Assembly (NCBI RefSeq): GCF_018812025.1
Contig: NC_063061.1
Coordinates: forward strand, 5,879,796 to 5,943,795
DNA: 64,000 nucleotides
From: Megalobrama amblycephala
Taxonomy: Eukaryota > Chordata > Actinopteri > Cypriniformes > Xenocyprididae
Reading direction: 5' to 3'
A model generated the notes under the pieces. The model made no database searches, was not told the origin of the DNA, and saw only the letters and a list, made by a program, of their open reading frames with translations. Both the position numbers and the translations under genes were made by a program. Below are positions 51,470-64,000 of this stretch, piece after piece (position 1 is the stretch's first letter; each line of letters opens with the position of its first letter).

Positions 51470-54400
51470 TTACAACCATTACTTAGCTGGAATCAGACGC
51501 ATCAGTCATAGAGGGTGTGATACGTGATCATCCCATCCATCCCTCTTTACTACTTTACAGAACGAAATAAACATGAATGAGCATCAGAAAATGTTGCGAG
51601 ATACAGTAGCTTACTGAAATCTGTATCACGTCCTAATCAGCTCAATCAGTGTTGGAAACAATGTCACGTAACATAGAAAAGCCATTCGTTGACCATAAAC
51701 TTGATAGTCAGCAGGAAAAATAACAAAACAAACCATTTAAAACAAAATGAACTGGATTAGAAACTTAATTGTTTAAGTATAAGTATTATAACTTTATTAT
51801 TATAAAATGGATTTAAATTGGGTGCTTGCCTGCGTGTAATCAAACGCATCTTCATTGCATTTTCATTTTACTCTGGAGACTGAACTCGTGCTCTGGAGCG
51901 GAGGACGTTACTTCAAAATCCCAGAAAGTGGGGCAGGTAGGCTACTTAACCCAGATTTGAATATATCCCACCAGGGGACAAGAACTTCGGGCCACCACCA
52001 TAATACTAGAGCTTGCTTAAATTGCTCTATCCTACAAATATTCTATAGCAGTTACCAAAAAGGGGCTTACTACTTTCCCAGATGCTTCCTTACATAAATA
52101 CCCAAGTCTGTTGGGAAAGTAATTTAGCAGCTCCACCCTCGAGCTCTGTGCCAGACCTATCAGAAGGCAGATCATAAAATAAGCAAAATGCACTATTTAC
52201 ATCATGAGTCCAGCCTCAGAACCTGATGTAGGATCTTGCTACAACCTGTAGTCCCCCCCACCCACGCATCCACTCCCCTACTTTTCCTCAGCGATTCAAT
52301 CTTTATCAAATCATTGATCACTTCCCTCAGACCTTGTCATCTGTTCCTATTGTCCCACCTCCTCTGAGCTCTATTCCTCGAAGGAGGAGGAGCCCGAGTG
52401 GCCACTCTCTGCCTTTGACCCTGCCTCCAGCCCTCGGACTGTGAAGGACTGTGTCCCCCAGAGGTCTTAGGCAGAGTTTTATTCAACATGGGATGTACTT
52501 CCTGAAAGCTGCCAACCGTGCCCTAGCCTCCCCAAAGGTTCCAAGGGTGAGATAGGCACATCAAGGAGAAAGTTAGCATTCTCTAGATTAGAAAAGATAA
52601 CAAAATGCAACCTTTTCAGTGACTCATCTGTGAAAATCATCTTAGTCCACTAGTCCATGCACCTATCCTGCAAGTGAAATCAGGCTGAGTTTTTCTATAA
52701 ATCTGGGTGTCATCCGCATAACAGTGACAGCTCAAGCCATACTTCTGAATGATCTGTCCCAGATGCAGTGCTCCAAGTAAAGAGGTCAAATTATTATTAT
52801 TATTATTGTTACTATTTTTTGGAATGTAGTCTTTGGACTACAGTGCAAAAGCAGCCAGCTCTGAAATCCAAATGATGCCTAGTATTCAGTGTTAAGAAAT
52901 AAAAAAATAAATAAAATAAAAATGAAGAAAATAATTAAGAGAAAAATGTGGAAAATCCTTTGCATAAGCCACTAAGCTACATTTCACTGATCTGCAAAAA
53001 CTCACAGATTTCATATCAGGTCATTAATGCTATTCAGCGTTGGTTATTAAGACCAGTAAGATTAATTTTTTATTTGTATTTGTAAGTTTATTTATTGTGT
53101 TTATGTTTATTAGTTTTGTGGACATACAGTAATAGATGAGCATGTTTTTGAGGCAGTTTGAGGAAGGTCAAATTAATGTGCATGGTTTAAATTGCTTTAT
53201 TTATTAATGACTATTTTACTGTACAATTGACTAGTTTACGGTACCTTATTACATTCATTTATAATATGAGAAGAAAGAGATTTCAGAGTGATACAAGAGA
53301 CACTGGTTGCCTGGGGCAACGGTCAATTATACAGTGTACGATCAAATGCCACGATTGACCAATCTGAAATAAGTATTCCAGAGCAATGCGTAATAATTAT
53401 GCTTACAAGGCACTTCTGGCCCTGTTGTAATTGAGGCAATCTGTTTTTTGACAATCAGCAGATTAATTAGTACCATAAAGTCACAGTCTTTTTGAAAACA
53501 ACAAAAAAGCAAACATTCATCTAACATCAGTATTTATATATTTTCACATCACCGGGTTGATGTATTGGGCTATTCATCACATCGCATCTATGATAGCTGG
53601 AGATGTGCTCTGCTTGCTTTAAAGAGAATAAACAAGCTGTTATTAATATTGATGATAACATCTCCAGCAATGCAAAAACAAAAACAAAGCCAACCCAAAT
53701 GAGCACTTTTCTACTACTTAGATCTTTAAACAGAAATGAGAAACGTAACAAATATTTAAAGAGAAAAATGAACAGACAACTTTGTAATTGCATTGTGAGG
53801 TGGAAGCAAGGTTGATTGGGGGATTGAGGGAACAGTGCTTATAATCTACTGTCGTTAACAAAGCTAATTATGCAGCAGACGGTTCGACATCTTATTAAGG
53901 AGCCAATTGTTTGATGTCTTTTGGCTGTATGCAACACAAATCCAATGAGGGGTCACCAAGCCGCACCTGTCAAAAAGAGGTATTGTGGGGGGAAAGGTAC
54001 TAGTGAAAATGTATGAGCAGAGGACTTTTGTTTTATTGCCCAGTGGAATGTTTTATTCATAAAGACGTGACTGCAGCGTCATGGCGACCTTTGGTGTCAT
54101 TGGCTGGGCTAGTCATCTAAAGCTCTGGACAGAAGGAGAGTTACGAAACGTGTTTGGTTGTTTTGGGACTCCACGTATACAAAAAACAAACTGTTTTGTT
54201 GGTCTAGTTTGGGGTTTTATTCTAACAACAATGTTGTCTTGGATAGATGTAGTTTATGGTAAGGAGCAAGTGCAGATCCAATGAGCACCAGACGTGACAT
54301 TATGTACCATTTTGTGTTCTGGAGATAGACACTGCATGATTGGTTTCTCTGAGCTATGTGCAAAAGATAAGTTATTAAGCAGTTGATGCTCTTCCTGCAC

Positions 54401-54916
54401 CCACATAATACAGTTCAGTATGCTGCACAGATTTCAATGTCTAACTCATCACCAAACTAATTGTGCAGGGTACATGTGCTTAAGGCAAACATGTAATATA
54501 ATAAAATACTGAAAAATGCACTTAGGGCGTTTTCACACCTGGCTCATTTGAAGCATTTGTTTCAGAACCTGGTGTGTTTTCTTGCTTCGTTTGGTTCATT
54601 TAGGAATATATGATTGCGAAAATCACTCCAAGATCGCCTGAACAAGGTGGTCTTGACCCGATTGCACGCAAACTCTGGAGCGATTTGGCTGAGATCTGTT
54701 TGCAATCCAAACAGTTTCATAATTCATAATGGCAAACTTGTTATATAAAAAGCAGCAGTGTCTGATTCTGGGAGTAAGCACATTAGTTATCACAGTTGAA
54801 AACCAAAGCGTGCGTCTAGCTTCGTGAAAGCAAACCGAACCAAGAAGAAAATACAACATTGTAACAAATTAAGTCCCAGTTTTGGAACAAAGCAAATGAT
54901 CTACAGGTCTTAGACA
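51470..54916. other. Intronic stretch, mostly unrecognised
   Basis: Around 51565 there is a copy of the repeat also seen near 6860. The 52640-52790 segment ('gtgtcatccgcataacagtg') resembles a dispersed fish repeat that I cannot name. An ATT run is at 52791-52806. No gene is supported; none of the open frames shows a domain. Confidence 0.35.
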
Positions 54917-54924
54917 ATCTAGAC

Positions 54925-56260
54925 CAGTGGTTCTCAATGTTTTTTGGGCCAGCACCCCTCAACCCATTATCTAGGTCCCTCACCACCCCCCATCAAATAA
55001 AATGTAGTCTAAATGTCTTCCCTGAATATTAATCTGTGTTTATTATAATAAGGTCTATTATTATATTTACACTACCAAATGTTTGGGGTCAGTGCAATTC
55101 TATTAAAATTTTATCTAACATACCATGCTGCCCTGTTTTGAATGCTGAATAAATGGTGCAGTTTGCCTTGTGGTGTCAGTGCTTAATATGCTTTAAATTT
55201 AATTGTTTCTAAATGCTACAAAATACGTGGAAGACTGAATCGATGTGGATTTAAAGGCCTAACAGCCTATTATTTATATTCTGGAATAGCGACAGTAAAT
55301 GTGTTAATAATGTTCTAGCTTCAACAATTCAAAAGTAAATCTGATAGAGGAAGCTTATAGGTAAAAACTTATTATAAATAATACCCTAATAGTTATTTTT
55401 ATTTGGAGGTTGTTTTTTTGTGTTTTGTTTTGTTTTTCCACATGAAACACAAAAACACCGTTGGCTCAAGCCCCTGCCCTTTTTCAAAATGAATCAAAAG
55501 TGCCCCCCTCAACAATTATCAAAACACAAAACAGTGAATCACTCAAAAGTCACAAAATTCTTGTTTACTTTACATATCTGCCATCAGACAGTCTGAGACG
55601 TCGTTGCCATAACGCTTTGCTACGGATTTGCATCTTGCTTCGGACTTGACTGACAGACCGGACACCACTTGCTTGCTAACCACTATTCACTATATTCACA
55701 CTTTTTTGTTATAATTATTCTCCTCACTGTAAAAATAAAATACAAGGAGTTTCTGTCAGTAGTTGTGTATTCATATTTGTGACCCCACAGTCTGTTTACA
55801 AAAGTGATCAAGAACTGTAGACCATATATGGGTCTCTCTGTGATTGCAAGTGTGTTGATTCATTTAAAAATCCATATATATATCAATGCTCGTTTGTCAC
55901 ATGTAATACACCAACCAGCTCAAATTTCATTGAACAATGTGAAGTGGTAATTCCCCGGACTTAATTAAAATGGTTAATTTCAATGGTTTCAATGGTTTTA
56001 AATTTTCAATTTAAATAGCTTTGCTGTGAATTGACTACAAAGCACTCCTGAAGTTGCCATTAATGGTAGGTATTGTTCTCTTATTTTTGTATTGCATATT
56101 AATTTACAGTTTGATGAAACTATCATGGTTGGTTAAATTAAGTCCAAATACCATATACAGGCCTATTATATGGAATGTAGGCGCGACAGTAAACAGATGC
56201 CCCATTCTATTTCTGATGTTGTTCCCATTGTTCTCTGAACATACCCTTTGAGAAACGCTA
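54925..56260. mobile_element. hAT-like element (1336 bp) with 8-bp target duplication
   Basis: The left end CAGTGGTTCTCAATG and the right end ...TTTGAGAAACGCTA (inward: TAGCGTTTCTCAAA) follow the YAGNGNTTCTCAA style of hAT elements. ATCTAGAC is duplicated exactly on both sides (54917-54924 and 56261-56268). The interior has no recognisable transposase. It lies in the intron after the Cys-loop exon (transcript order), ending 40 bp from the exon edge. Confidence 0.85.
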
Positions 56261-56295
56261 ATCTAGACAGATGAAATGACAATTGGCAGAGATCA

Positions 56296-57011
<716 letters not shown>

Positions 57012-57015
57012 TTAA

Positions 57016-57580
57016 AGGTGCAGTGTGTAATATTTAGGAGGATCTATTGACAGAAATGCAATATAATATACATAACATGATTTCAGTGGTGAATAAAGAC
57101 CTTACATAATGAACCGTTATGTTTTTATTACCTTAGAATGATCCATTTCTATCTCACACACCGTGGGTCCCCTTACATGGTAAGTCGCCATTTTGCAGTG
57201 GCATGTTTCTACAGTAGCCCTAAATGGACAAACTGCTCTACAGAGCATGTTTCAGCACTATATTGTTGTTCTTCTTCTTCGTTGGTGTTTTTAGAGGCAG
57301 CTTGCATCGTCACTATGTTAAATACACACGAAGAAGAAGAATAAGTAGTAGTAGTAGTAGTAGTAGTCATCGTCCAGTTTAGAAGCAGAGACCGTTCTTT
57401 GTTAGAAGTAAGAAGAAACCTCATTGCTTGACTGGCTTCTCTCTGCAGTCTCAGACGGTGACATATTTGTCCTGTGTCGGCCACTGTAGCTTCTCTATGT
57501 GCTACGAAAGGGAGGGGTGAGCGGTGGACAGAGCAATTCGCAACCTCACAGCTAAATGCTGCTAAAATCACACTGCACCT
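57016..57580. mobile_element. TTAA-flanked non-autonomous element (565 bp)
   Basis: The ends AGGTGCAGTGTG and CACACTGCACCT are exact inverted repeats. TTAA flanks it at 57012-57015 and 57581-57584; the right TTAA is also the left TTAA of the next element. A TAG microsatellite lies at 57345-57367. The open frame on the minus strand (120 residues) crosses low complexity and is not credible. Confidence 0.85.
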
Positions 57581-57584
57581 TTAA

Positions 57585-58536
57585 AGGTGCCGAAGAACAT
57601 GTTTTAAAAAAATGTAATATAAGTCTTAAGTGTCCCCTGAATGCGTCTGTGAAGTTTCAGCTCAAAATACGCCATAGTTTGTTTTTTTTTTATTAATTTT
57701 TTTAACTGCCTATCATTATAAATGCGCCGATTCAGGGTACGAGGCCCCTTTAAATCTTGTGCTCCACGCCCCAAGAGCTCGCGCTTGCCTTAAACAGCAT
57801 AAACAAAGGTCAAACAGCTAATATAACCCTCAAAATGGATCTTTACAAAGTGTTCTTCATGCAACATGTCTAATCGCGTAAGCATAGCATTTATTTGGAT
57901 GTTTACATTTGATTCTGAATGAGTTTGATGGTGCTCTGTGGCTAAAGCTAACATTACACACTGTTGGAGAGATTTATAAAGAATGAAGTTGTGTTTATGA
58001 ATTATACAGACTGCAAGTGTTTAAAAATGAAAATAACGACAGTCTTGTCTCCGTGAATACAGTAAGAAACAATGGTAACTTTAACCACATTTAACAGTAC
58101 ATTATCAACATGCTAACGAAACATGTAGAAAGACAATTTACAAACATCACTAAAAATATCATGATATCATGGATCATGTCAGTTATTATTGCTCCATCTG
58201 CCATTTTTCGCTATTGTCCTTGCTTGCTTACCTAGTCTGATGATTCAGCTGTGCACAGATCCAGACGTTAATACTGGCTGCCCTTGTCTAATGCCTTGAA
58301 CATGGGCTGGCATATGCAAATATTGGGGGCGTACATATTAATGATCCCGACTGTTACGTAACAGTCGGTGTTATGTTGAGATTCGCCTGTTCTTCGGAAG
58401 TCTTTTAAATAAATAAGATTTACATAAGAAGGAGGAAACTATGGTGTTTGAGACACACTGTATGTCATTTCCATGTACTGAACTCTTGTTATTCAACTAT
58501 GCCGAGGTAAATTCAATTTTTGAATCTAGGGCACCT
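57585..58536. mobile_element. TTAA-flanked non-autonomous element (952 bp), copy B
   Basis: The ends AGGTGCCGAAGAACATG and ...GAATCTAGGGCACCT lie between TTAA at 57581-57584 and 58537-58540. It is the inverted counterpart of 25989-26946, collinear throughout and including the 22-bp palindrome at 58347-58368. Confidence 0.85.
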
Positions 58537-58540
58537 TTAA

Positions 58541-61369
58541 ATATTTGTAATTAAATATACAAAATTGTACATACAAAATACTACACTAATAACACACTAC
58601 AGTTCAAATTATGTTCAAAAACTATACATGTACTTAAGAATGTAAGTAAACATCAAATTGTGTGTACTTTTTTTAAAGAATGACAAAAAATTTAAATGTT
58701 GCTTAAAGTAAAACTTTTAATGTGAAATTACAAAGAGCACTTTTTTTTAAAGTGTACTTCAGTGTAACATAGTCATGAAAGTGACCTTTTACTTCATTGA
58801 TGTTATATAAAGTATATTATTTTAAATATATTTTTAAGATTTGAAGTACTCTACAAGTGCACAGTTAATACCATTAAGTGCACTTCTTTTTCACAAGATA
58901 ATATCTGTATCCTGTGGCTTAGATAATTTCAGCCGAACAGGAAAGTCTTTGAGAGGCGCAGCAAGATATTACTTTTTCATGAAAGAACTTTTATTCTCTT
59001 TGAAAAACTGATGAATCATTTTCAATAAGACCACAAACGTTTATTAACAAAGTAAACAGGGCTGATTATATTTTATTTGTACTATAAAACAGAAGATTAG
59101 GCAATAAACCGCTGAATCAAACTCTCAATTATATAGCCTATTTCATTTAATCCATTGAAGAATCTCGGGTAGAAATTCACAGCATCTTAAGACAAGACAG
59201 GGAAGAAAAATCGAACAGAGCAGAGTGTTAATCTAGTACAAAGAAAACTGAATAAGTGATAACAGCTTGAAAGAGATTCCTTAAACTGCAAAGAAGTGTT
59301 TGAAAATACAGGGACGAGTAAGCTAGTGGACGACGTCTTATGTGTGTACACTGCGTGAGCCATCACTTGAAATTAGCTGAGTCACAAGCTGACAGCTTGT
59401 ATGGAGTCGGGTAAATTGACCTATAAATAGATCCCTGAAGCTTTTAATTAGCGAGAATCAAGGCCTGATCCATTGAGGTGAATCAAAGTCATTTCTCAGA
59501 CAGTTTAATGACTGCGAATTGCTTCCTGTTCACATCTGTGGAAGAAAACTAAAGGTGCTTCTGTAATTCATTCGGTTCCCCTCTACACATAACATCGTCT
59601 GAATTTGCTTCGTTCCTCCTTGACTCTCTCCAAGGCCATGACTGTGAAACCAGAGGCACAATTTGTGCCCGTCATGTCGGACGATATGCAGCTCTCAGAA
59701 GGATGTGACATATTTATCCAGAAGAGGACAGTGAGAAGAGCATGTGTCTGTGCATCGCTGTACGTATTCTACTGAGTGACCGAGAGTCTGTGTGAACAGT
59801 AAAGGTCACTGAATTAGAATTGTTGTAAGCTTGGCAGCCAATGAATGTGAACGGGTGCAAGGGTTTGAGGAAATCTCTGACTTAATATTTGCTTCTATTT
59901 TCCTTCCATACCTCCTCATACCTCTAGCGTTTGTGTACCATATCATTACAGAGTGTGACAGGAAGCTAGCATTACAGCTCTAATTCAGTGTGCACATGTG
60001 TGCCTATGGTCACGTAGCGCAGCTGGCCTGTCAGTGCGCATGCACGCCGCTGCGGCTGCTTTACTGGCCATTTGTCAGTTTCACGGTCAGTGAACGTCAT
60101 GGCTCTCTTGGGTTGGCAGGTCCCCCTGGGCTTTCCCCCCAGCTTTGCACTAGGTCTCAGGCTCTCTGAGCTTCTGCGCCTCTCATCTCCTCAATAACAT
60201 ACTGACCCAGTGGTCCTCGGCACATTACCTGTTCCTGAGGCAGCTCTGATGGCAGGGATTTGCTTTCGAAAGTCTCTACCCTGGGCATTCAGATATGTAA
60301 TCCAGGTTCATAAAATTGTTTGGTTCACCTGCCTCAATTGAAAACATTTACCCTTCATAAATATTAAATACAGTTATGTTTAGTTTTTACCTAAAACATA
60401 CCGTGTTCAGATAGTAATACAAAAATGTGGATGTCTACACTAACCATTTCATCCAATTGGCTTAAACAGCCTGCATTTTTACAGCACAAGTTGTTTTTTT
60501 TTATGAAATACTGAGCAAATCTCAAGGGAGCAGTAGCTTTTGTCTTTTTCAAAGAATAAAAAGAAGAAAAACAGCTCAGCGCCTCTGATATTCTGGGCCT
60601 AGATATGGGTCCAGGTATGGTATGGCTTGTGTCAGTGTATTATTTTGCAGTTCCAAAGAAATGTTACCCAACTGACCAGTAAATCAGCCATTTTTACTGG
60701 CATTTGAGATTTTTTGGGACATTTATGTTCTTTTTATGCTTTATCAAGTTTCTCCCTCTCAATTTTATCTTAAACCCATAAGAATCCAATTCTCTTATCT
60801 GATCCACTTTGAGTCAAATAGGATGCTGGTTGTAAAAGCCGCATTGCATCTAGAACACAGCTGTCTCTCCTCCAGCTACATTCCTGTGAGCTGATCTGGG
60901 CAAGGTGAGAGGTCCCTAAAGCCTGTAAGGACGAGCGAAACCATCTGTCCATCCTACACCTCTAGCTAACTGCACCCCAGGGCTGGAGAAGTGAGCTGTC
61001 TGAAAAAGGCCGAAAGCTGGTGAACTGTGTAAAAGTGCAGGAGGGCCCTGTCAGGATTCATGAGATGTGTTACTTGTGGAATTGCTGGAAATTTGTAGTA
61101 GAAAACTAGTAAAACATTTAAAGAGGTTTCCCTTAATTTCCCTTGATTTTTGACATATAAGAGATCATTATACTATAAAAAGAAAATCATGCAAGTAGTT
61201 AGTCCAAAAACAGCTTTTACTGAAACTAAGCTTTAGTTTTAGTTAACTACTTTAGTTACATGAACTAAGAAATAACAATACTTCTACATAATTTATTAAT
61301 CTTAGTTCACGTTAATTTCAACATTTACTAATACATTATTAAATCAAAAGTTGTATATGTTAACATTAG
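58541..61369. other. Intronic stretch, nothing recognised
   Basis: No exon of the gabra gene (the one preceding the Cys-loop exon) and no paired transposon ends were found. Short open frames carry no domain. Confidence 0.35.
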
Positions 61370-61373
61370 TTAA

Positions 61374-62082
61374 AGGGTTAGTTCACCCCAAAATGAAATT
61401 TCAATCATTAATTACTCACCCTCATGTCGTTTCACACCCAGAAATCTACTAAAGACATTTTAAAACAGTTCATGTGACTACAGTGGTTCAATCTTAATGT
61501 TATGAAGTGACGAGAATACTTTTTGTGAGCAAAAAAATAAAAAATAAAAAAAATACAACTTTATTTAACAATATCTAGCAATGGGCGATTTCAAAACACT
61601 GCTTCATGAGTCTTCTTCTTTACGAATCTTTTGTTTTGAAACACTTATGACGTAACGAAGCCTCGTTTACTGAAATCACGTGACTTTGGCAGTTTAATAT
61701 GCACTCCAAACCACTGATTTGAAACAAAAGATTCGTAAAGCTTCGAAGCTTCATGAAGCAGTGTTTTGAAATCGCCCATCACTAGATATTGTTGAATAAA
61801 GTCGTTATTTTGTTTTTTTGGTGCACAAAAAGTATTCTCATCACTTCATAACATTAAGGTTGAACCACTGTAGTCACATGAACTGTTTTAAATATGTCTT
61901 TAGTCCCTTTCTGGGCATTGAAAGTGTTAATGATCTTGCTGTCAATGGAGGCCTCACTGAGCCGTCGGATTTTATCAAAAATATCTTAATTTGTGTTCTG
62001 AAGATGAACGTCTTACAGGTGTGGAACGACATGAGGGTGAGTCATTAATGACTGAATTTAAATTTTTGGGTGAACTAACCCT
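61374..62082. mobile_element. Foldback TTAA element, uninterrupted (709 bp)
   Basis: The ends AGGGTTAGTTCACCC and GGGTGAACTAACCCT are exact inverted repeats, flanked by TTAA (61370-61373 and 62083-62086). Long inner arms pair as well: 'tcgtaaagcttcgaagcttc' and 'gcagtgttttgaaatcgccc' lie opposite 'gggcgatttcaaaacactgc'. It shares the terminal family with 2234-3542 but its middle differs. Confidence 0.85.
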
Positions 62083-62086
62083 TTAA

Positions 62087-64000
62087 TGCACTGTGAACTA
62101 ACATGAACTAACGATGAATGATTGCATTTTTATTAACTTGCATTTACAAAGATGAATAAATACTGTAGGAAATGTATTGCTCATTGTTAGTTCACGTTAG
62201 TTAATACATTAACTAATGTTAACAAATGAACCTTATTGTGAAGTGTTCATTTTTATTGAACTGTTTTCATTTTTATGATTTGTGGAAAGGAGTTCCGTTA
62301 GTAGTTTCAAAAAGCTTTAGAAGCTCATAAATCATGTACAGGTCTAAGGTCTGAAGAGACTCATATGAAAATCATACAGTAGAGACACTAGCCATTTGAG
62401 TCCTGACAAAACCTCTTACAGTGCTTGAGTATTGTTGTCTTTTACTGCATACTCAAAGCAGAACTGAAATGACATTCATTACAAGATGATTATTAAAACA
62501 TTTCAGATGCACCTGCAGACAATTTTTCTAGTTATGTATTTCATCATTGAGGATTTCTTAAAAATACTGTGTAAAAATCTCATCTCCTCTCGTTCTCGTG
62601 AACTCAATGTCGTGTCATGGATATGTTTTTAAACGAGACACATTTCATCTATACTGGATCCAACTTGTAAAAAAAAAAATATTTTTGCTGCTTAATTTTA
62701 CTTAATTAAAACTAATTAAAATAACTTAATAGCTGAACGTTTTGTATTTACTTAATTTAAATGTGTCCAATCTACTTAAATATGTAAAACTGAGGTTTAC
62801 TTATTTATTTATTTTTAAATTGAAATTACCCAAATCTTTTTTGTAGCATTAAATAAAACTGGGGAGTAGATTTTTAGTTCCTTGCATGCTTTGCATAGGG
62901 CTGGACCAGGAGAGTAAATGTTAAAATTAAGAGTTATTTTATGTTTTAACTGAATAACTTCATTGCAATCATTTGCTATGCTAGCAACATAAGCTAATTT
63001 AAAAGTAAATAACAATCAAGGATGTACTGGCCCCCTGTTCAGGGTGTGTCCCCACCTGTGGCCTGAGATGCTGACCCTACAGGTGGATGGATGGATGGGA
63101 ATTTCCATATCAAAATATGATACAGTACGATTTATAGTGTCCAAGTATCAAGCACTAGTTTACCAAGCATGAGATATTCTTTAACAGGTAATCAAAGTGA
63201 ATAGTGGAGCCAAAACGGAGAGTGATGGAGCTTTTTCCTCATCTAAAGAGATGATATAAAATATTGCTCATTCCTTGTGCTTTTGTGCTGCTTGGGTTTG
63301 TGATAAATGAGCAGACAAATCTATTTTACTTCTTGCAAGATCTATCATATCTGAAATCCATGGACATAATACAGTTTGACGCAGTGAGCTGTACAGGAAT
63401 AGACAAAAAAAAAAAAAAAGGGAAGAAGAAGAGGCGGCTGATGGTGATATTTCAGCTAAGCTCCCAAAAGATGCAGCAGACCATGCGCTGAGTATTACAG
63501 TTTGCAGCACTGACAGATTTGCCCAGTCATGGCGTTAGCACTTTTGTGTCTTTTTCTTTCTAAACTTTCTTCAGCAAGATCCGAGCACCTTTAACAGTTT
63601 TTATGAGATAGAGATGATACCTCCTGGGTATTGTGCCCACATAATAGTTATGATGTTATTGGCCCAGCAAATTAACTTGCGTTTGCAATGAAGACTTTGT
63701 GGAATATGACTTTAATAAATGAGTACTCCAGCAACAAATCAATAATAAGCGCCTAGAGATATTCGTGTAGTCTTTTGAAACTTTAACATTTTAATCTTAA
63801 TTTGTATTCTACAAACAGTGAAAATAAAGTGCTAGGATAAAAGTGAATATTTTGTTTCTGAACACTGATTTATAGGGTAAGAATAGAGAAAATCACCTTT
63901 TGAAAGCAGTTTGATGTTTAATTGGCTGCTTTAATGATCTGTCTAGAGGATTTAAAAAAAAAAAAAAAAAAACTTGATTGACATGAATAATGTCAATGAT
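62087..64000. other. Intronic stretch, with GGAT microsatellite and repeat remnant
   Basis: At 63027-63100, 'ccctgttcagggtgtgtccc' to 'gaccctacaggtggatggat' is the worn tail of a dispersed fish repeat that ends in a GGAT run. A runs lie at 63405-63419 and 63954-63972. No exon of the gabra gene is recognised here. Confidence 0.4.

Noticed and set aside
57209..57571. 120-codon minus frame
   Set aside because: It lies inside a TTAA-flanked MITE and includes the TAG microsatellite read as a Thr/Ser run.
58541..64000. Expected preceding exon of the gabra gene (about 221 bp in other alpha genes, with the WTPDTFFHN-type motif)
   Set aside because: I looked for it on the minus strand and did not find a matching frame, so it is probably beyond the window.

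Overview
This window looks like one stretch of a teleost genome, most likely a cyprinid. It is AT-rich, has long introns, and is packed with fish-type transposons: Tc1-like, hAT-like and TTAA-flanked elements, L1-like and Rex1/CR1-like LINEs, DIRS-like elements and LTR elements. The species call is inference from repeat content.

The only host gene I can support lies on the minus strand and spans the whole window. It is a GABA-A receptor alpha subunit, best matching alpha-3 (gabra3). Four consecutive internal exons are visible, in transcript order: 56383-56301 (Cys-loop), 42924-42781 (loop F region), 25541-25389 (TM1 and start of TM2) and 1301-1096 (TM2, TM3 and start of the cytoplasmic loop). 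All have AG/GT splice sites, their phases join in frame, and they encode about 195 residues. The signal peptide, the first half of the ligand-binding domain, the rest of the TM3-TM4 loop and TM4 lie outside the window.

Everything else is intronic (about 24, 17 and 13 kb between exons), mostly nested mobile DNA. From left to right: a foldback element split by a second TTAA element (2.2-3.5 kb); a decayed L1-like LINE broken by a solo LTR and a hAT-like MITE (about 8-10.7 kb); a DIRS-type RNase H remnant split by a Tc1-like element that is itself split by a TTAA element (10.8-14.4 kb); a 36-bp minisatellite (19.3-21.0 kb); adjacent MITEs (22.3-24.5 kb); a small LTR-flanked element (29.5-30.9 kb); Tc1-like elements (27.3, 31.3-32.1, 33.9-35.5 kb); a Rex1/CR1-like LINE with a triple nest containing a tRNA-like module (37.5-40.2 kb); the 3' end of an LTR element (40.2-42.2 kb); a 3.5-kb DIRS-like element without coding capacity (45.1-48.7 kb) with a second related terminus at 51.1 kb; a hAT-like element ending 40 bp from an exon (54.9-56.3 kb); two TTAA elements sharing one TTAA (57.0-58.5 kb); and another foldback element (61.4-62.1 kb).

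The most interesting observations are these. The genome carries a methionine codon at the TM3 site that mammals make by A-to-I editing in GABRA3. Eight complete elements with diverse ends share a TTAA target. The DIRS-like element keeps a recognisable internal complementary region. The minisatellite is open on both strands and contains a duplicated inverted module.
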